A DNA stretch of 64,000 bases from Catellatospora tritici (lineage in GTDB: Bacteria; Actinomycetota; Actinomycetes; Mycobacteriales; Micromonosporaceae): NCBI RefSeq assembly GCF_019083965.1, contig NZ_JAHRCY010000016.1:1-64000 (forward strand), read 5' to 3'. The notes below the pieces were generated by a model that saw only the letters and a list, made by a program, of their open reading frames with translations, made no database searches and was not told the origin of the DNA. Positions 8,541 to 17,084 of this stretch are shown here, piece by piece. Within the stretch, counting starts at the first letter, position 1, and the number at the start of each line of letters is the position of its first letter. The position numbers were made by a program, and so were the translations under genes.

Positions 8541-9559
8541 ATGCTGCTCAGGTCTACCAGTGCAGCCAAGGACGTGGAGATCCTGGTCCTGCGGCATGAG
8601 AACGCGGTGCTGCGCCGGGCGAACCCGAATCCGCGGCTGGACTGGGCCGACCGTGTGGTGCTCGCCGCCCTGATCCGGCTGCTGCCTCGGGCGTTGCGCG
8701 CGCACCGTCTGGTCACGCCGGCCACGGTGCTCGGCTGGCATCGGCGGCTGGTGGCCCGCCACTGGACCCACCGTTCCCGACCAGGTCGCCCGCCGGTCGA
8801 CGTCGCGGTCGCCCGGCTGGTCGAGCAGATGGCGCGAGACAACCCGGGCTGGGGCTACCAGCGCATCCGCGGTGAGCTACGCGGCCTCGGCCATGATGTC
8901 GGGGCGTCCACGATCCGGCGGATCCTCAAACGCCTGGGCGTCGCGCCGGCGCCGCAGCGTCGCGACCACACCACCTGGCGGCGGTTCCTGCGCACCCTCA
9001 GGCATCGATGATGCTGGCGTGTGACTTCTTCCACGTCGACTGCGCCCTCACCCTGCAGCACCTGTACGTGTTGTTCGTGCTGGAGGTCGGCACCCGCTAC
9101 GTCCACATCCTGGGTGTCACGCCGAACCCGGACGGGGCATGGACACTGCAGCAGGCACGCAACCTGCTCATGGACCGGGGCGAGCGGGCCGACCGGTTCA
9201 GGTTCCTGATCCGCGACCGGGGTGGACAGTTCACCGCCGCGTTCGACGCGGTCCTGGCCGATGCCGGCATCACCGCCTGCAAGATCCCACCACGCAGCCC
9301 ACGGGCCAACGCCTATGCGGAGCGCTTCGTCGGCACGGTCCGCGCGGAGCTCACCGACCGGATGCTCTTCGCCGGCGAGCGGCACTTACGCCGCACGCTC
9401 GACAGTTACGCCCGCCATTACAACGAGCGGCGTCCTCATCGAGCGCTACAGCTGCAGCCGCCACGTTCCGACCGGCCCGTCGTCGACCTGACCCTCGAAC
9501 GGATCAGACGCCGACCCGTCCTTGGCGACTTGATCAGCGAGTACGAACGCGCCGCGTGA
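8541..9559 (+). pseudogene. Integrase-core (IS3/IS481-like) transposase, 5'-truncated and frameshifted
   Basis: The first frame, to 9011, starts inside a conserved region (LRSTSAAKDVEILVLRHENA) and carries the HTH and linker (WGYQRIRGELRGLGHDVGAS). The second, from 9008, carries the DDE catalytic core: LACDFFHVDC (Asp1), FLIRDRGGQFTAAFD (Asp2) and RSPRANAYAERFVGT (Glu). Related transposases are one polypeptide through this region, and a surplus 'TC' near 9003 explains the shift. The frames overlap as ATGATGA, so coupled translation is possible but unproven. The first 15 or so residues are absent. A C-terminal relic of the same family lies at 43274-43480. Confidence 0.85.
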
Positions 9560-9706
9560 AGGCCCAGCTCAGGCCACGTGGCGGGGTTTTGGAACCCCAC
9601 AGGCTTGGACCGCCTGGGCTACCACCAAGCCCGAGCACGCCTCTACCACTACCGACGGCGCGTATCCATCGACCTAGCCAGATAGAGCGGATCTACTGCT
9701 GTCGTA

Positions 9707-10438
9707 TTAGCGCAGCTCCCGCAATTCGATCCTTGTTCCGTTTCTCTCCGCGTTCAGTCGGCTCTCCCATGACCCGCGTGCGGGAAAAATTCCGGTGAAC
9801 ACGCCTACACAGTCATCACTGTTATTGCTCATGATGGTGGCGATTGCCCGAAGCGCCCCCGCTGCACCGTTGACCACCTGCTGTGCGGTTGCCGACACCG
9901 GATCGGCTAAGAAGGCGCCTAAAGTCTGAATGAGGGAACCTCCAGCAGATGCCTGCTCATGGACTTGCGCCAGGGTATTCCCGACGTGACGAGCACCTTT
10001 GTCTGCTTCGCAGATCACAAGGTAGACGATCAGGCCACCTCGTATGACCCGGGGCGGAAAGACGGGCGCCCCGTCACCGAGGCTAAAATTGATAGGTTCG
10101 CCTTTACGAACAAGGTAAAGGGCGTCCCTCGGAACCTCCTTGGGCGGAAAGACGACAGGGGGATGATCGCTGACATCGAAGGCGACAGTTAGAAAGTAGA
10201 TTTGCTGATGCCGTCTCAACATGCCCCAAAGCCCATCCCAGTTACGTGAGACCGATAGCGATGCGAGGGCGAGTCCCCGTGGATCCGTTGACGTCGGGAC
10301 GACAGACAAAGGTCTGGCACCGGAAGTACTCCGCTGGGTTTCGAAAAGATCGGTTGGTTCTCCTGCGGAAATGGCGTTTTCAAAGGAGAAACTCACGTCA
10401 GCTCCAGAGTCAGGTCCGTCGTCACATACTGGTACCAC
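9707..10438 (-). CDS. Unrecognised protein divergent from the CHAT protein; candidate partner
   Basis: A 243-residue frame from a GTG at 10438; I do not recognise the family. The part after Met73 looks like a folded domain: strands QIYFLTVAFDVSDHPPVVFP and GGLIVYLVICEAD, a charged stretch (ADKGARHVGNTLAQVHEQ), then a long hydrophobic, Ala/Gly-rich segment (LGAFLADPVSATAQQ, NGAAGALRAIATIM) and a final strand (DDCVGVFTGIF). The first 72 residues are low in recognisable structure, so the true start may be the ATG at 10222. G+C is lower than in neighbouring genes, as for the CHAT gene. The shared divergent promoter suggests one system; a role as substrate or effector of the protease is a guess. 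Confidence 0.7.
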   Translation of the reverse strand: MVPVCDDGPDSGADVSFSFENAISAGEPTDLFETQRSTSGARPLSVVPTSTDPRGLALASLSVSRNWDGLWGMLRRHQQIYFLTVAFDVSDHPPVVFPPKEVPRDALYLVRKGEPINFSLGDGAPVFPPRVIRGGLIVYLVICEADKGARHVGNTLAQVHEQASAGGSLIQTLGAFLADPVSATAQQVVNGAAGALRAIATIMSNNSDDCVGVFTGIFPARGSWESRLNAERNGTRIELRELR

Positions 10439-10504
10439 CGTATTGTATCATGTATATACACGCCGGTCGATCAACTCGTCAAGCATCGAGGCAGCTGGGA
10501 ACCG
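10439..10504. promoter_or_regulatory. AT-rich divergent promoter region of the CHAT locus
   Basis: These 66 bases separate the GTG start on the minus strand from the CHAT gene start. They contain the AT-rich run TATTGTATCATGTATATACA, unusual in this G+C-rich window, with overlapping -10-like TATTGT and TATATA elements on either strand. If the partner starts at 10222 instead, the control region is about 280 bases. Confidence 0.5.
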
Positions 10505-13432
10505 ATGATCGAATCGATTAGGGAAAGAGTTCAACGCGCACGGGACGCCTACGAAGTAACTGACAGCTCTGACGACCTGTCTGAATGGATCAAGAACCTT
10601 GAACTGCTCATTGCGCAACTGCAGCCAAATGATGACGAACACGCTACAACGGCGATCTTACTGGCCGGGTTGCTTGGCCTGTTGTGGTCCCGTAACGAAG
10701 ACGAAACCGTGTGGGCCCGCGGCGTAAACCTCGTCGACGAATGGACAGAGTTGTTCCCGACGTCCCGCCGGGAAGGGCGCCGCTACCTGTTGGCCAAGGG
10801 GCATCTGTACCTCGCCAAAGCGATGAAAACCCGAAGGAAACCTGATCAGGACGTTGTTTTGAACATCATGGCAAGGATTCAGCGATACGAAGCTGCAGGG
10901 ACTGAAACGCATGCGCATGCTTCGAGCACCAAGGCCGAAGTGCTGCTACATATGTATATAGACCACCGTGACCCCGCGTTCCTTGAAGCAATCATCCTGA
11001 ATGCGGGCTGGGGGTCGCTCTTCCCCGACAGCCCGAAGCGGCAGATCTTCTTTTCGCACCTGGCTGTGGCATTCGCCTGCAATGAGCATTGCCGGTGGAC
11101 TGCGGCTGAGGACAACGAATATCGCCGTGACCTGGCAGTAGAGTCAAGCCGAAGCGCTGTTGCCGCCTCGGAATCGAAGGCCGAAGAGCTCGAAGCCAGG
11201 CTACAGCTTGCGTATGCCTTGCGGCACCGGTTCATCCAACGTGGACAGTTGGAGGACCTCACTGCATCGCTAGAACAAGCCGACGTCATTTTTCGCCAGG
11301 TTCCGGCGCTCGAGCCAAGTGAGACGGCGCAGATATCTGCTCACAAAGGCGCTGGGCTGTTCCAAAAGTACTGCGTTTTGGGCGATCCAGATGACCTGGA
11401 TGCGTCGATTAACCTGCTGTCACAAGCCATGGATATCTCGCGTGACCCTGAATGGGACCTTCCTGGGGCACATGAGCATCTCGGCAATGCTTTGACCGCT
11501 CAGGCAGTTCTAACAGAGAGCAAGCCGCTCCTGACGCAAGCCATCTCGACTTACCGGGCCGGCATTGAACACAGCAAGGCAGATGGTTTGTCGCTGTCTC
11601 GCCTGTACGACGCATTGGCTTCAGCGATACTGATTCAGTACTCCTGCTTTGGGACTGAGTCTGATGATTTCGCCTCGGCCCTCGACGCAGCCATCGAACA
11701 TTTCTTCACCGCATGGAGCATGGCATGTGACCGGTTCCTGTTCTTGCCAATCGTCTACCGGAAGGCCCGCCTAGGCGCGGCAAGGCGAATAGGCTCAAGG
11801 CTCGTATCGGCCTTATTGCAGCGCGCCAGCATCACGACAGAACCCGCACATGCTGCGGCCCTCCGGCGCGGAGCGTTCGCTGTCGGTGAGGCCATCAAAT
11901 CCCCTGAACTAGTTGCGAGGCTCATTCTCCGTAGTGTGCAACTACCAGATGGCGGTACCGTGACTATCGAGTTTGACGATCCTCAGCACGCCCCGAGTTC
12001 CGTAACAGGCGATCTGCGGCGGCTACTTATGAAACACAGGGGTGAACAACTACTGGAAACACTTGAGCTTATCGATGTTGATGAGGCGGAATCATACCGG
12101 AACGGCGATGCGGATTTCACCGTGAAATGCGCGCTTGCCCGAGTCAGGGAATCCGGTGACCTTGTCGCGTTGTGGAAGGCGCTGTCGCAGTTAGATGAGC
12201 CGTGCGCCCAGTATGTCGACTTCGTCAGCTCGTACGTGACCGCAGTCCTGGACATACTCGATTCGAATGAGAACTCAGGTCACGCCCTGTTCTCGATCAC
12301 ACCGGTATCCACTGTCGACAGTGCCGGAGTTTTTGAGGATAGGCGCGTCGCCCTGATGTGGATGCCAGATGCCGAAGCGCCGCTACAAGTGTTTGACGTG
12401 CCTCGTGCCCAGATAGACCGATGGGTGGGCGATCTTGAAGAGCAGGTACCACAGCCGAGAGGCGCTGGCGGCCAACCAGATACCTGGTGGCAGGCCCTGT
12501 GCAGGGAACTCGCCACCATCCGTGCCGATGCGCAGGACATCAGTTCAGGAGATCCAGTCATCGTCTCTCCATGTGATGTCAGTTGCAACCTGCCATGGGC
12601 ACTGGTGTTCGAGCGAGCGGGCTGGGGACCAGAAGGCCAATGCACGCCCGTTGTTGTCCTTCCATCCGTAACGCTCGCGATGATTCCCATACCTGAAACC
12701 CGTTTCGCCAGGCGGAATGTTGGACGCGGTGACAACGACTTCGCCCCGCCGGACTCAATCGTGGGCATGATCCTCAATGATCAAGCTGGCCAGATGCAAT
12801 CGGGGAGCATCAGCAGATTCACCGGTGCCGCACATCGCTATAGCGGGCCCCTCGTCATAGGCAATCCATCCACCGACTTGCCATCTGCTTCGGCTGAAGC
12901 GCAGGCGATCGCACGCATCCTCGGCGTCGCACCGCTCCTCGGGTCAGACGCAACCACCGAGGCAGTTCTGGGCAGCGCACATGGCAGAACACTTATTCAT
13001 GTCTCGGCGCATGTCCGCGTGAACCGAGAAGATCCGTTCGAAACACATATTCAGCTGGCCAACGGATCTATTCCGATCCACCGTCTCCTCCGGCTATGGA
13101 TCAACTCTGGCATGGTCGTCGTCTCGTCATGTGAAAGCGGTCGAGGTTCACTGACCATGGGCGGCGAAATCATCTCCCTTTCGACAGTTCTAATGTCAGG
13201 CGGAAGCGAAACGGTAATCGCCAGCCTCTGGCCTGTTGACGATGCAGCGACCTGCTACCTCATGACCGAATTATTTACCGGCATGGTCAGCTTGAACCTG
13301 ATGCCATGGTCGGCACTAGCACGAGCCCAAGAACGTACCCGGGCCCAATCTGGATGGGCGAACCCGTACTACTGGGCCGGATTCTTTGTCTCAGCCCGTG
13401 GCTTCGCTTGGCTAGACCAGCCCCGCGCATGA
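10505..13432 (+). CDS. TPR-like repeat protein with C-terminal CHAT (caspase-like) protease domain
   Basis: A 975-residue protein. Residues ~20-450 are helical, TPR-like repeats (LGDPDDLDASINLLSQAMDI; HEHLGNALTAQAVLTESKPL). Residues ~650-970 form a CHAT domain, a cysteine protease fold of the caspase clan: GRTLIHVSAHVRVN carries catalytic His836, and GMVVVSSCESGRG carries Cys876. The end (SETVIASLWPVDDAATCYLM, then a Tyr-rich WAGFFVSARG) is standard for CHAT. His836 is followed by Val, not the usual Gly. In known systems such domains cleave partner proteins, for example TPR-CHAT (Csx29) of type III-E CRISPR and proteases that activate bacterial gasdermins. No CRISPR is present here. Probably cytosolic; the start follows the AT-rich divergent promoter. 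Confidence 0.9.
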   Translation: MIESIRERVQRARDAYEVTDSSDDLSEWIKNLELLIAQLQPNDDEHATTAILLAGLLGLLWSRNEDETVWARGVNLVDEWTELFPTSRREGRRYLLAKGHLYLAKAMKTRRKPDQDVVLNIMARIQRYEAAGTETHAHASSTKAEVLLHMYIDHRDPAFLEAIILNAGWGSLFPDSPKRQIFFSHLAVAFACNEHCRWTAAEDNEYRRDLAVESSRSAVAASESKAEELEARLQLAYALRHRFIQRGQLEDLTASLEQADVIFRQVPALEPSETAQISAHKGAGLFQKYCVLGDPDDLDASINLLSQAMDISRDPEWDLPGAHEHLGNALTAQAVLTESKPLLTQAISTYRAGIEHSKADGLSLSRLYDALASAILIQYSCFGTESDDFASALDAAIEHFFTAWSMACDRFLFLPIVYRKARLGAARRIGSRLVSALLQRASITTEPAHAAALRRGAFAVGEAIKSPELVARLILRSVQLPDGGTVTIEFDDPQHAPSSVTGDLRRLLMKHRGEQLLETLELIDVDEAESYRNGDADFTVKCALARVRESGDLVALWKALSQLDEPCAQYVDFVSSYVTAVLDILDSNENSGHALFSITPVSTVDSAGVFEDRRVALMWMPDAEAPLQVFDVPRAQIDRWVGDLEEQVPQPRGAGGQPDTWWQALCRELATIRADAQDISSGDPVIVSPCDVSCNLPWALVFERAGWGPEGQCTPVVVLPSVTLAMIPIPETRFARRNVGRGDNDFAPPDSIVGMILNDQAGQMQSGSISRFTGAAHRYSGPLVIGNPSTDLPSASAEAQAIARILGVAPLLGSDATTEAVLGSAHGRTLIHVSAHVRVNREDPFETHIQLANGSIPIHRLLRLWINSGMVVVSSCESGRGSLTMGGEIISLSTVLMSGGSETVIASLWPVDDAATCYLMTELFTGMVSLNLMPWSALARAQERTRAQSGWANPYYWAGFFVSARGFAWLDQPRA

Positions 13433-13439
13433 GGGTTTT

Positions 13440-13462
13440 GCTACGTTGCGGGCAACCGTAGC
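13440..13462. terminator. Hairpin after the CHAT gene
   Basis: GCTACGTTGC and CAACCGTAGC can pair around GGG with one bulged base, 8 bases after the CHAT stop. There is no T-run afterwards, so this is a possible but weak terminator between the convergent CHAT and VOC genes. Confidence 0.4.
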
Positions 13463-13471
13463 TGTGCCGTT

Positions 13472-13852
13472 TCAGTGAGTCGCGGTTGGTACGTGGCAAA
13501 CCTCGATGCGCAGGCCGGAAGGGCAGGTCACGAATACCGCGAAGTAGCCAGGGGCGTACTCGGGGTATTCGCGCGGCTTGTGGACGACGGTCCAGCCACC
13601 GGCGACGACGGCCTTGTGGACGTCGAGCACGGTCTGCTGGTCGGAGACAGCAAATGCGACGTGTTGCAGTCCCGGTCGTCCATGGGTGTGGGGGCTGGCA
13701 TCAGTGCCCTCGCTGCGGTACAGCAGGATCTCGGGGCTAGGCCCGGTCCAGGTCCGCAGCCGCTCGGAAGTGTAGGCCGACGCGTAGCCCAGAGGTTCGA
13801 GCACGGCGTCGAAGGGTGCTGTTGCATTGAGCGTTGGCATGATCGCGGGCAC
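13472..13852 (-). pseudogene. VOC-family protein with IS6-derived N-terminus (truncated)
   Basis: Residues 14-126 are the body of a vicinal oxygen chelate protein: FDAVLEPLGYASAYTSE, RPGLQHVAFAVSD (metal-ligand His strand) and SGLRIEVCHVP (metal-ligand Glu strand). Relatives have another ~20 residues in front, holding the first metal-binding His. Here that strand is missing. The first 13 codons lie inside the terminal sequence of the adjacent IS6-like element, whose end begins at 13815. A protein could be made from this fused start but would probably lack one metal ligand. Confidence 0.75.
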
Positions 13853-14629
13853 ACTCGAGCGGTGAAGTCCTCGCCTCGTTCACGTTCGTGGCTGCCTGCG
13901 AGGTCGGCGTTCGCCGGGTTCCGGTTTCCGCCGGAGGTGATCGTGGTCGCGGTGCGGTGGTACCTGCGCTACGGCTTGTCCTACCGTGACGTCGAGGAGT
14001 TGCTGGTCGAGCGGCGCGTCGAGGTCGATCACGTCACGGTGTTCCGCTGGGTGCAGCGGTTCACCCCGCTGCTGGCCGACGCTGCGCGGTTTTGCCGGCA
14101 CTCGCCGGGTGACCGGTGGTTCGTCGACGAGACGTACGTGAAGGTCGGCGGGGTGTGGCGGTATGTGTACCGGCGGTCGACCAGCACGGGCGGGTCATCG
14201 ACGTACTCGTGTCCACCCGCCGTGCCGCGGCGGCCCGCAGGTTCTTCGGCAGGGCGCTGTCGACGTCCAAGACCCCGACGGAGGTGGTCACCGACGCTGC
14301 CGCGGTCTACCCGGCGGTGCTGGATGACCTCGTGCCGCAGGCGTGGTATCACGTCGAGCGGTACGCGAACAACCGGATCGAGGCTGATCACAGCCAGCTC
14401 AAACACCGGTTGAGACCCATGCGCGGGCTAGGACCGACAAGACAGCACAGGTGATCATCATCGGACACGCGTTAATGCAGAACCTGCGACGCGGACACTA
14501 CGAACTCGCCACCGACGTCCCGCCCGCCCGGCGAGTCGCAGCAGCGTTCGCCGAACTCATCAACGCGATCTGATTCGAGGCCGCAACCAAGATCCACCAT
14601 GTCCGGCGATCCGATAATGCAACAGCGCC
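13815..14629 (+). mobile_element. IS6-family insertion sequence (about 815 bp)
   Basis: The ends are inverted repeats of the IS6/IS26 type: GGTGCTGTTGCA at 13815-13826, and GGCGCTGTTGCA on the opposite strand at 14618-14629. Between them lies one broken transposase gene. The 8 bases outside each end (CGTCGAAG and GGTGACAG) do not match, so there is no target-site duplication, consistent with IS6-mediated deletion or cointegrate resolution. The left end truncates a VOC gene. Confidence 0.85.
13862..14573 (+). pseudogene. IS6-family DDE transposase with two frameshifts
   Basis: From a GTG at 13862, frame one gives FRFPPEVIVVAVRWYLRYGL, the HTH region and the first Asp in GDRWFVDETYVKVGG. Near 14175 the reading continues in a second frame (VDQHGRVIDVLVS, VVTDAAAVYPAVL with the second Asp, RYANNRIEADHSQLK with the Glu). 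Near 14440 a third frame supplies the end (GHALMQNLRRGHYELA) to the TGA at 14571-14573. All catalytic residues remain in the DNA, but two frameshifts make a working transposase unlikely. Confidence 0.85.
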
Positions 14630-14630
14630 G

Positions 14631-14647
14631 GTGACAGGACTGTCATC
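14631..14647. repeat. Copy 1 of a TGACAGGACTGTCATC palindromic repeat
   Basis: TGACAG and CTGTCA flank a central GA, just outside the IS6 right end and downstream of the secreted-protein gene on the minus strand. The same 16 bases recur at 17251-17266, on the far side of the divergent pair of exported-protein genes. Confidence 0.6.
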
Positions 14648-14755
14648 TGCCACCAGCACAGGTGCGATGGAACTGGGTCACGGCTGATGCTTCTGGGGCC
14701 GCGGCGGGCGCTGCTGTGGGAGGAGCCGCGCGCCCGCCGCGGTGCCGGTCGTGGA

Positions 14756-16429
14756 TCAGACGCAGCCGGGGTACTTGAACGAGCCGATGCGGGTCTGCCA
14801 GTCGGCTCCCGTGGCGGCGTAGTACTCGCCGGTGAACCAGAAGGTGCAGCCGTCGACCGGGTCGACGCTCATCTCCGAGTAGTCGCCCCAGCGGTTGAAG
14901 TTGCCGCTGGCCGGGGCGCCGGTGCCTTCGACCAGCGAGGTCTCGGACTGGCCGAGGGTGCCCAGCGGGTCGGTGGTCAGGCGTCCGGCGTAGCGGAGGG
15001 CCGGGTTGAGGGTGCTCGCGGCGACGTTGTAGCCGACGGCCATATTGCCCTGCTTGTCGACGGCCAGTGACGGCATGAACCGGTAGCGGCTGTCGGCGGG
15101 GGCGAAGGTGCCCTGCTGGCGGATCGAGGGGGTGCCCGACAGGCCGGTCACCTCGTACCAGCGGATCCCGGACGTGGAACCGGCCGCGACGGTCTGGGTG
15201 AGCCACAGCGACCCGTTGCGCAGCTGGGCCTTGTTCATCGCGCGGGGGCTGAGGCTGTCGACCTGCTCACCCGGGGTGTTGACCCGCCCGATCGAGCTGT
15301 ACGACACGGTGATGTTGGCGTTGTTGGTGAACACCGTGCTGGTCGGGGTGGTCCAGTTCGGTGTCATGTTCCACAGGCTGAGCTTGCCGCTCCACACCGA
15401 CGCGATGACCTCCGGCCCGGCCGGGGGCGCGGCGTCGACGGTGTTGGCGGGAAGCAGGCTGAAGAACGACGACGACGTGGTCACGTGCAGCACCGACAAC
15501 GTGGGGGAGCCCAGCGTCGAGCGGCGCAGCGCGTACACGCCCGAGCCGACGTACCGGTTGCCCTTGAAGTTGTTGGTGGTGAAGTAGACCGAGTCCGGGC
15601 CGGAGCCGAACTTCGGGTAGTCGGGGAAGTTCCCGTCACCGGCCGGGACCGAGTAGAACGTCCAGGTCGAGGCGACGGGGTCGCTACCGGAGGAGACAGC
15701 GATGCACTCGTAGAACGGCCCCTTGGTCGAGTTGATCCACGCGAAGTCCGCGATGACCCACCTGCCCGAGGGCACGTCGTAGGCGACGGTCGGGTCGCCG
15801 CCGTTGTTGGCATCGCACTCGGCGGTGCCGCTGCTGGCGAAGAAGTCGTTGAACGTGAACGCCGACACCCGCGCGCCGGTGGCCTTGCTGAAGATGCCGA
15901 CCGAGGTGTTCACGCTCTGCACGAAGTGGTTCGGGCCGACCACCCCGTTGGTGTCCGGCGGGTGCCCGTCACCCCAGTTGGCGAAGTCCAGCCCGGCCGT
16001 GTTGATCGCCGGGCTGGGCGCGGCCAGCGCCGCCTGGACGGTCTGCTCCGCGACCGCCGGGCCGGCGTGGCTGGCGGTGTCGACCAGCTCGGTCTCGACG
16101 CGGGGCTGCTTCTTGGCCGGCGGCTTGGACTTCAGCGTGCGGGTGTCGATGAACGCCCGGTGGCCGGCGACCGTGAACCCGACCGGGCCGCTGCCGGTGG
16201 CGGCCGGGTCGGCGGTGGCCGCGTCCTCGTCTTCTTCCTCGTGCTCGCCGTCGGGGGCGTTGCGGTCGGGGTCGTCGAGCTCGGCTCCGGCGGTGTCGGT
16301 GTCGCGGTGGGTGGTCTGGTTGGCGTAGACGGCGACGCCGCCTATGCCGATGACGAGGAGGACGGCGGCGAGGATCAGCCACCGTCTGCGGAGTATGCCC
16401 ATGTAAGGCTCCGGTTTCTGGCTCGGCAC
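14756..16429 (-). CDS. Membrane-anchored extracellular protein, sialidase/beta-propeller-like
   Basis: A 557-residue (or 548 from the second ATG, MGILRRRW) exported protein. A basic start and one hydrophobic segment (WLILAAVLLVIGIGGVAVYA, about residues 17-36) form a signal anchor, followed by an acidic linker rich in Glu/Asp. The rest is an extracellular domain with WGDGHPPDTNGVVGPNHFVQ, GGDPTVAYDVPSGRWVIAD, FPDYPKFGSGPDSVYFTTN and WGDYSEMSVDPVDGCTFWFT. Such repeated Asp-rich, Trp/Tyr-containing blades resemble BNR/sialidase-like propellers. Cysteines pair up near the end (GCTFW, YPGCV). No catalytic residues could be assigned. Divergent from a lipoprotein gene. Function unknown. Confidence 0.85.
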   Translation of the reverse strand: MPSQKPEPYMGILRRRWLILAAVLLVIGIGGVAVYANQTTHRDTDTAGAELDDPDRNAPDGEHEEEDEDAATADPAATGSGPVGFTVAGHRAFIDTRTLKSKPPAKKQPRVETELVDTASHAGPAVAEQTVQAALAAPSPAINTAGLDFANWGDGHPPDTNGVVGPNHFVQSVNTSVGIFSKATGARVSAFTFNDFFASSGTAECDANNGGDPTVAYDVPSGRWVIADFAWINSTKGPFYECIAVSSGSDPVASTWTFYSVPAGDGNFPDYPKFGSGPDSVYFTTNNFKGNRYVGSGVYALRRSTLGSPTLSVLHVTTSSSFFSLLPANTVDAAPPAGPEVIASVWSGKLSLWNMTPNWTTPTSTVFTNNANITVSYSSIGRVNTPGEQVDSLSPRAMNKAQLRNGSLWLTQTVAAGSTSGIRWYEVTGLSGTPSIRQQGTFAPADSRYRFMPSLAVDKQGNMAVGYNVAASTLNPALRYAGRLTTDPLGTLGQSETSLVEGTGAPASGNFNRWGDYSEMSVDPVDGCTFWFTGEYYAATGADWQTRIGSFKYPGCV

Positions 16430-16664
16430 GGTGGCGCCGGACCGGGGGTGGGGGGGTGGTGCGGTGGTGCGGGGTGGGGCGAGGGTGTGACACCGAGGTG
16501 CGTCGGGGCGCTGTAACGGTCAGACGGTCAGGTCTGCCACACACGCCTGCGCGCATATATTTACACTTATGAGTATTTGTTGGGCTGAGGTTATCGCAGA
16601 AGCAAGGCCCGGACCAGTGGCATTCTGGCGTCATTGCGGGAGCGGGAACCCGTATCGTGGCGCC
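16430..16664. promoter_or_regulatory. Divergent promoter region with AT-rich block
   Basis: Between the two exported-protein genes the block CATATATTTACACTTATGAG (about 16554-16573) stands out against G+C-rich surroundings and probably holds promoter elements for one or both genes. Open frames continue into it, but without coding character. Confidence 0.4.
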
Positions 16665-17084
16665 GTGCGTCTGACGGGTATGCGGGCAGGTCATCTCGTC
16701 GCCGGACTGGCAGTCGTCGCGCTGGCCAGCTGTGCGACCGCAGTACCGTCGGCGGGACCGTCGGCCACTGCGGGTGTCACGGGGGTGCGGGGTCAGGTCG
16801 TCATTGACGGCGGGTGCCCGGTGCTGCGGGCGGACTCGCCGTGCCCGGACAGGCCCTACACGGCCAAGATCACCCTGACTCGGCGTGGCCAGTCCGACGC
16901 GGTCGCCGCCACGGTCAGCGACGCCGACGGCCGGTTCTCCATCGGCGTACCGCCTGGCGACTACACCCTGCGCCCGGCCAACCTCGCCGGCAGTGTGCTG
17001 CCGCAGGCGTCACCGCTGGACGTCACCGTGCCCTCGGGCGGCTCAACGCAGGTGACCGTCCGGTTCGACACCGGAATCCGCTGA
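16665..17084 (+). CDS. Lipoprotein with carboxypeptidase-regulatory-like domain
   Basis: A short lipoprotein of about 139 residues. The GTG at 16665, or the ATG five codons later, gives a proper signal peptide with lipobox VALASC; the frame is open upstream to 16569 but those residues are not signal-like. The mature part is a beta-sandwich of the carboxypeptidase-regulatory/SpaA type: VRGQVVIDGGCPVL, DRPYTAKITLTRRGQSDAV, VSDADGRFSIGVPPGDYTLR and VTVRFD. Two cysteines (GGCP, SPCP) may form a disulfide. Such domains are structural; no enzymatic role is evident. Predicted to be anchored on the outer face of the membrane. Confidence 0.8.
   Translation: MRLTGMRAGHLVAGLAVVALASCATAVPSAGPSATAGVTGVRGQVVIDGGCPVLRADSPCPDRPYTAKITLTRRGQSDAVAATVSDADGRFSIGVPPGDYTLRPANLAGSVLPQASPLDVTVPSGGSTQVTVRFDTGIR

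Noticed and set aside
9560..9705. Frame ending GYHQARARLYHYRRRVSIDLAR after the IS transposase
   Set aside because: It looks like the end of some protein but is only ~30 residues with no recognisable family; not called.
10505..13432. Type III-E CRISPR (TPR-CHAT/Csx29) assignment for the CHAT protein
   Set aside because: No repeats, spacers or Cas genes occur anywhere in the window, and TPR-CHAT architecture alone is found in many non-CRISPR contexts.
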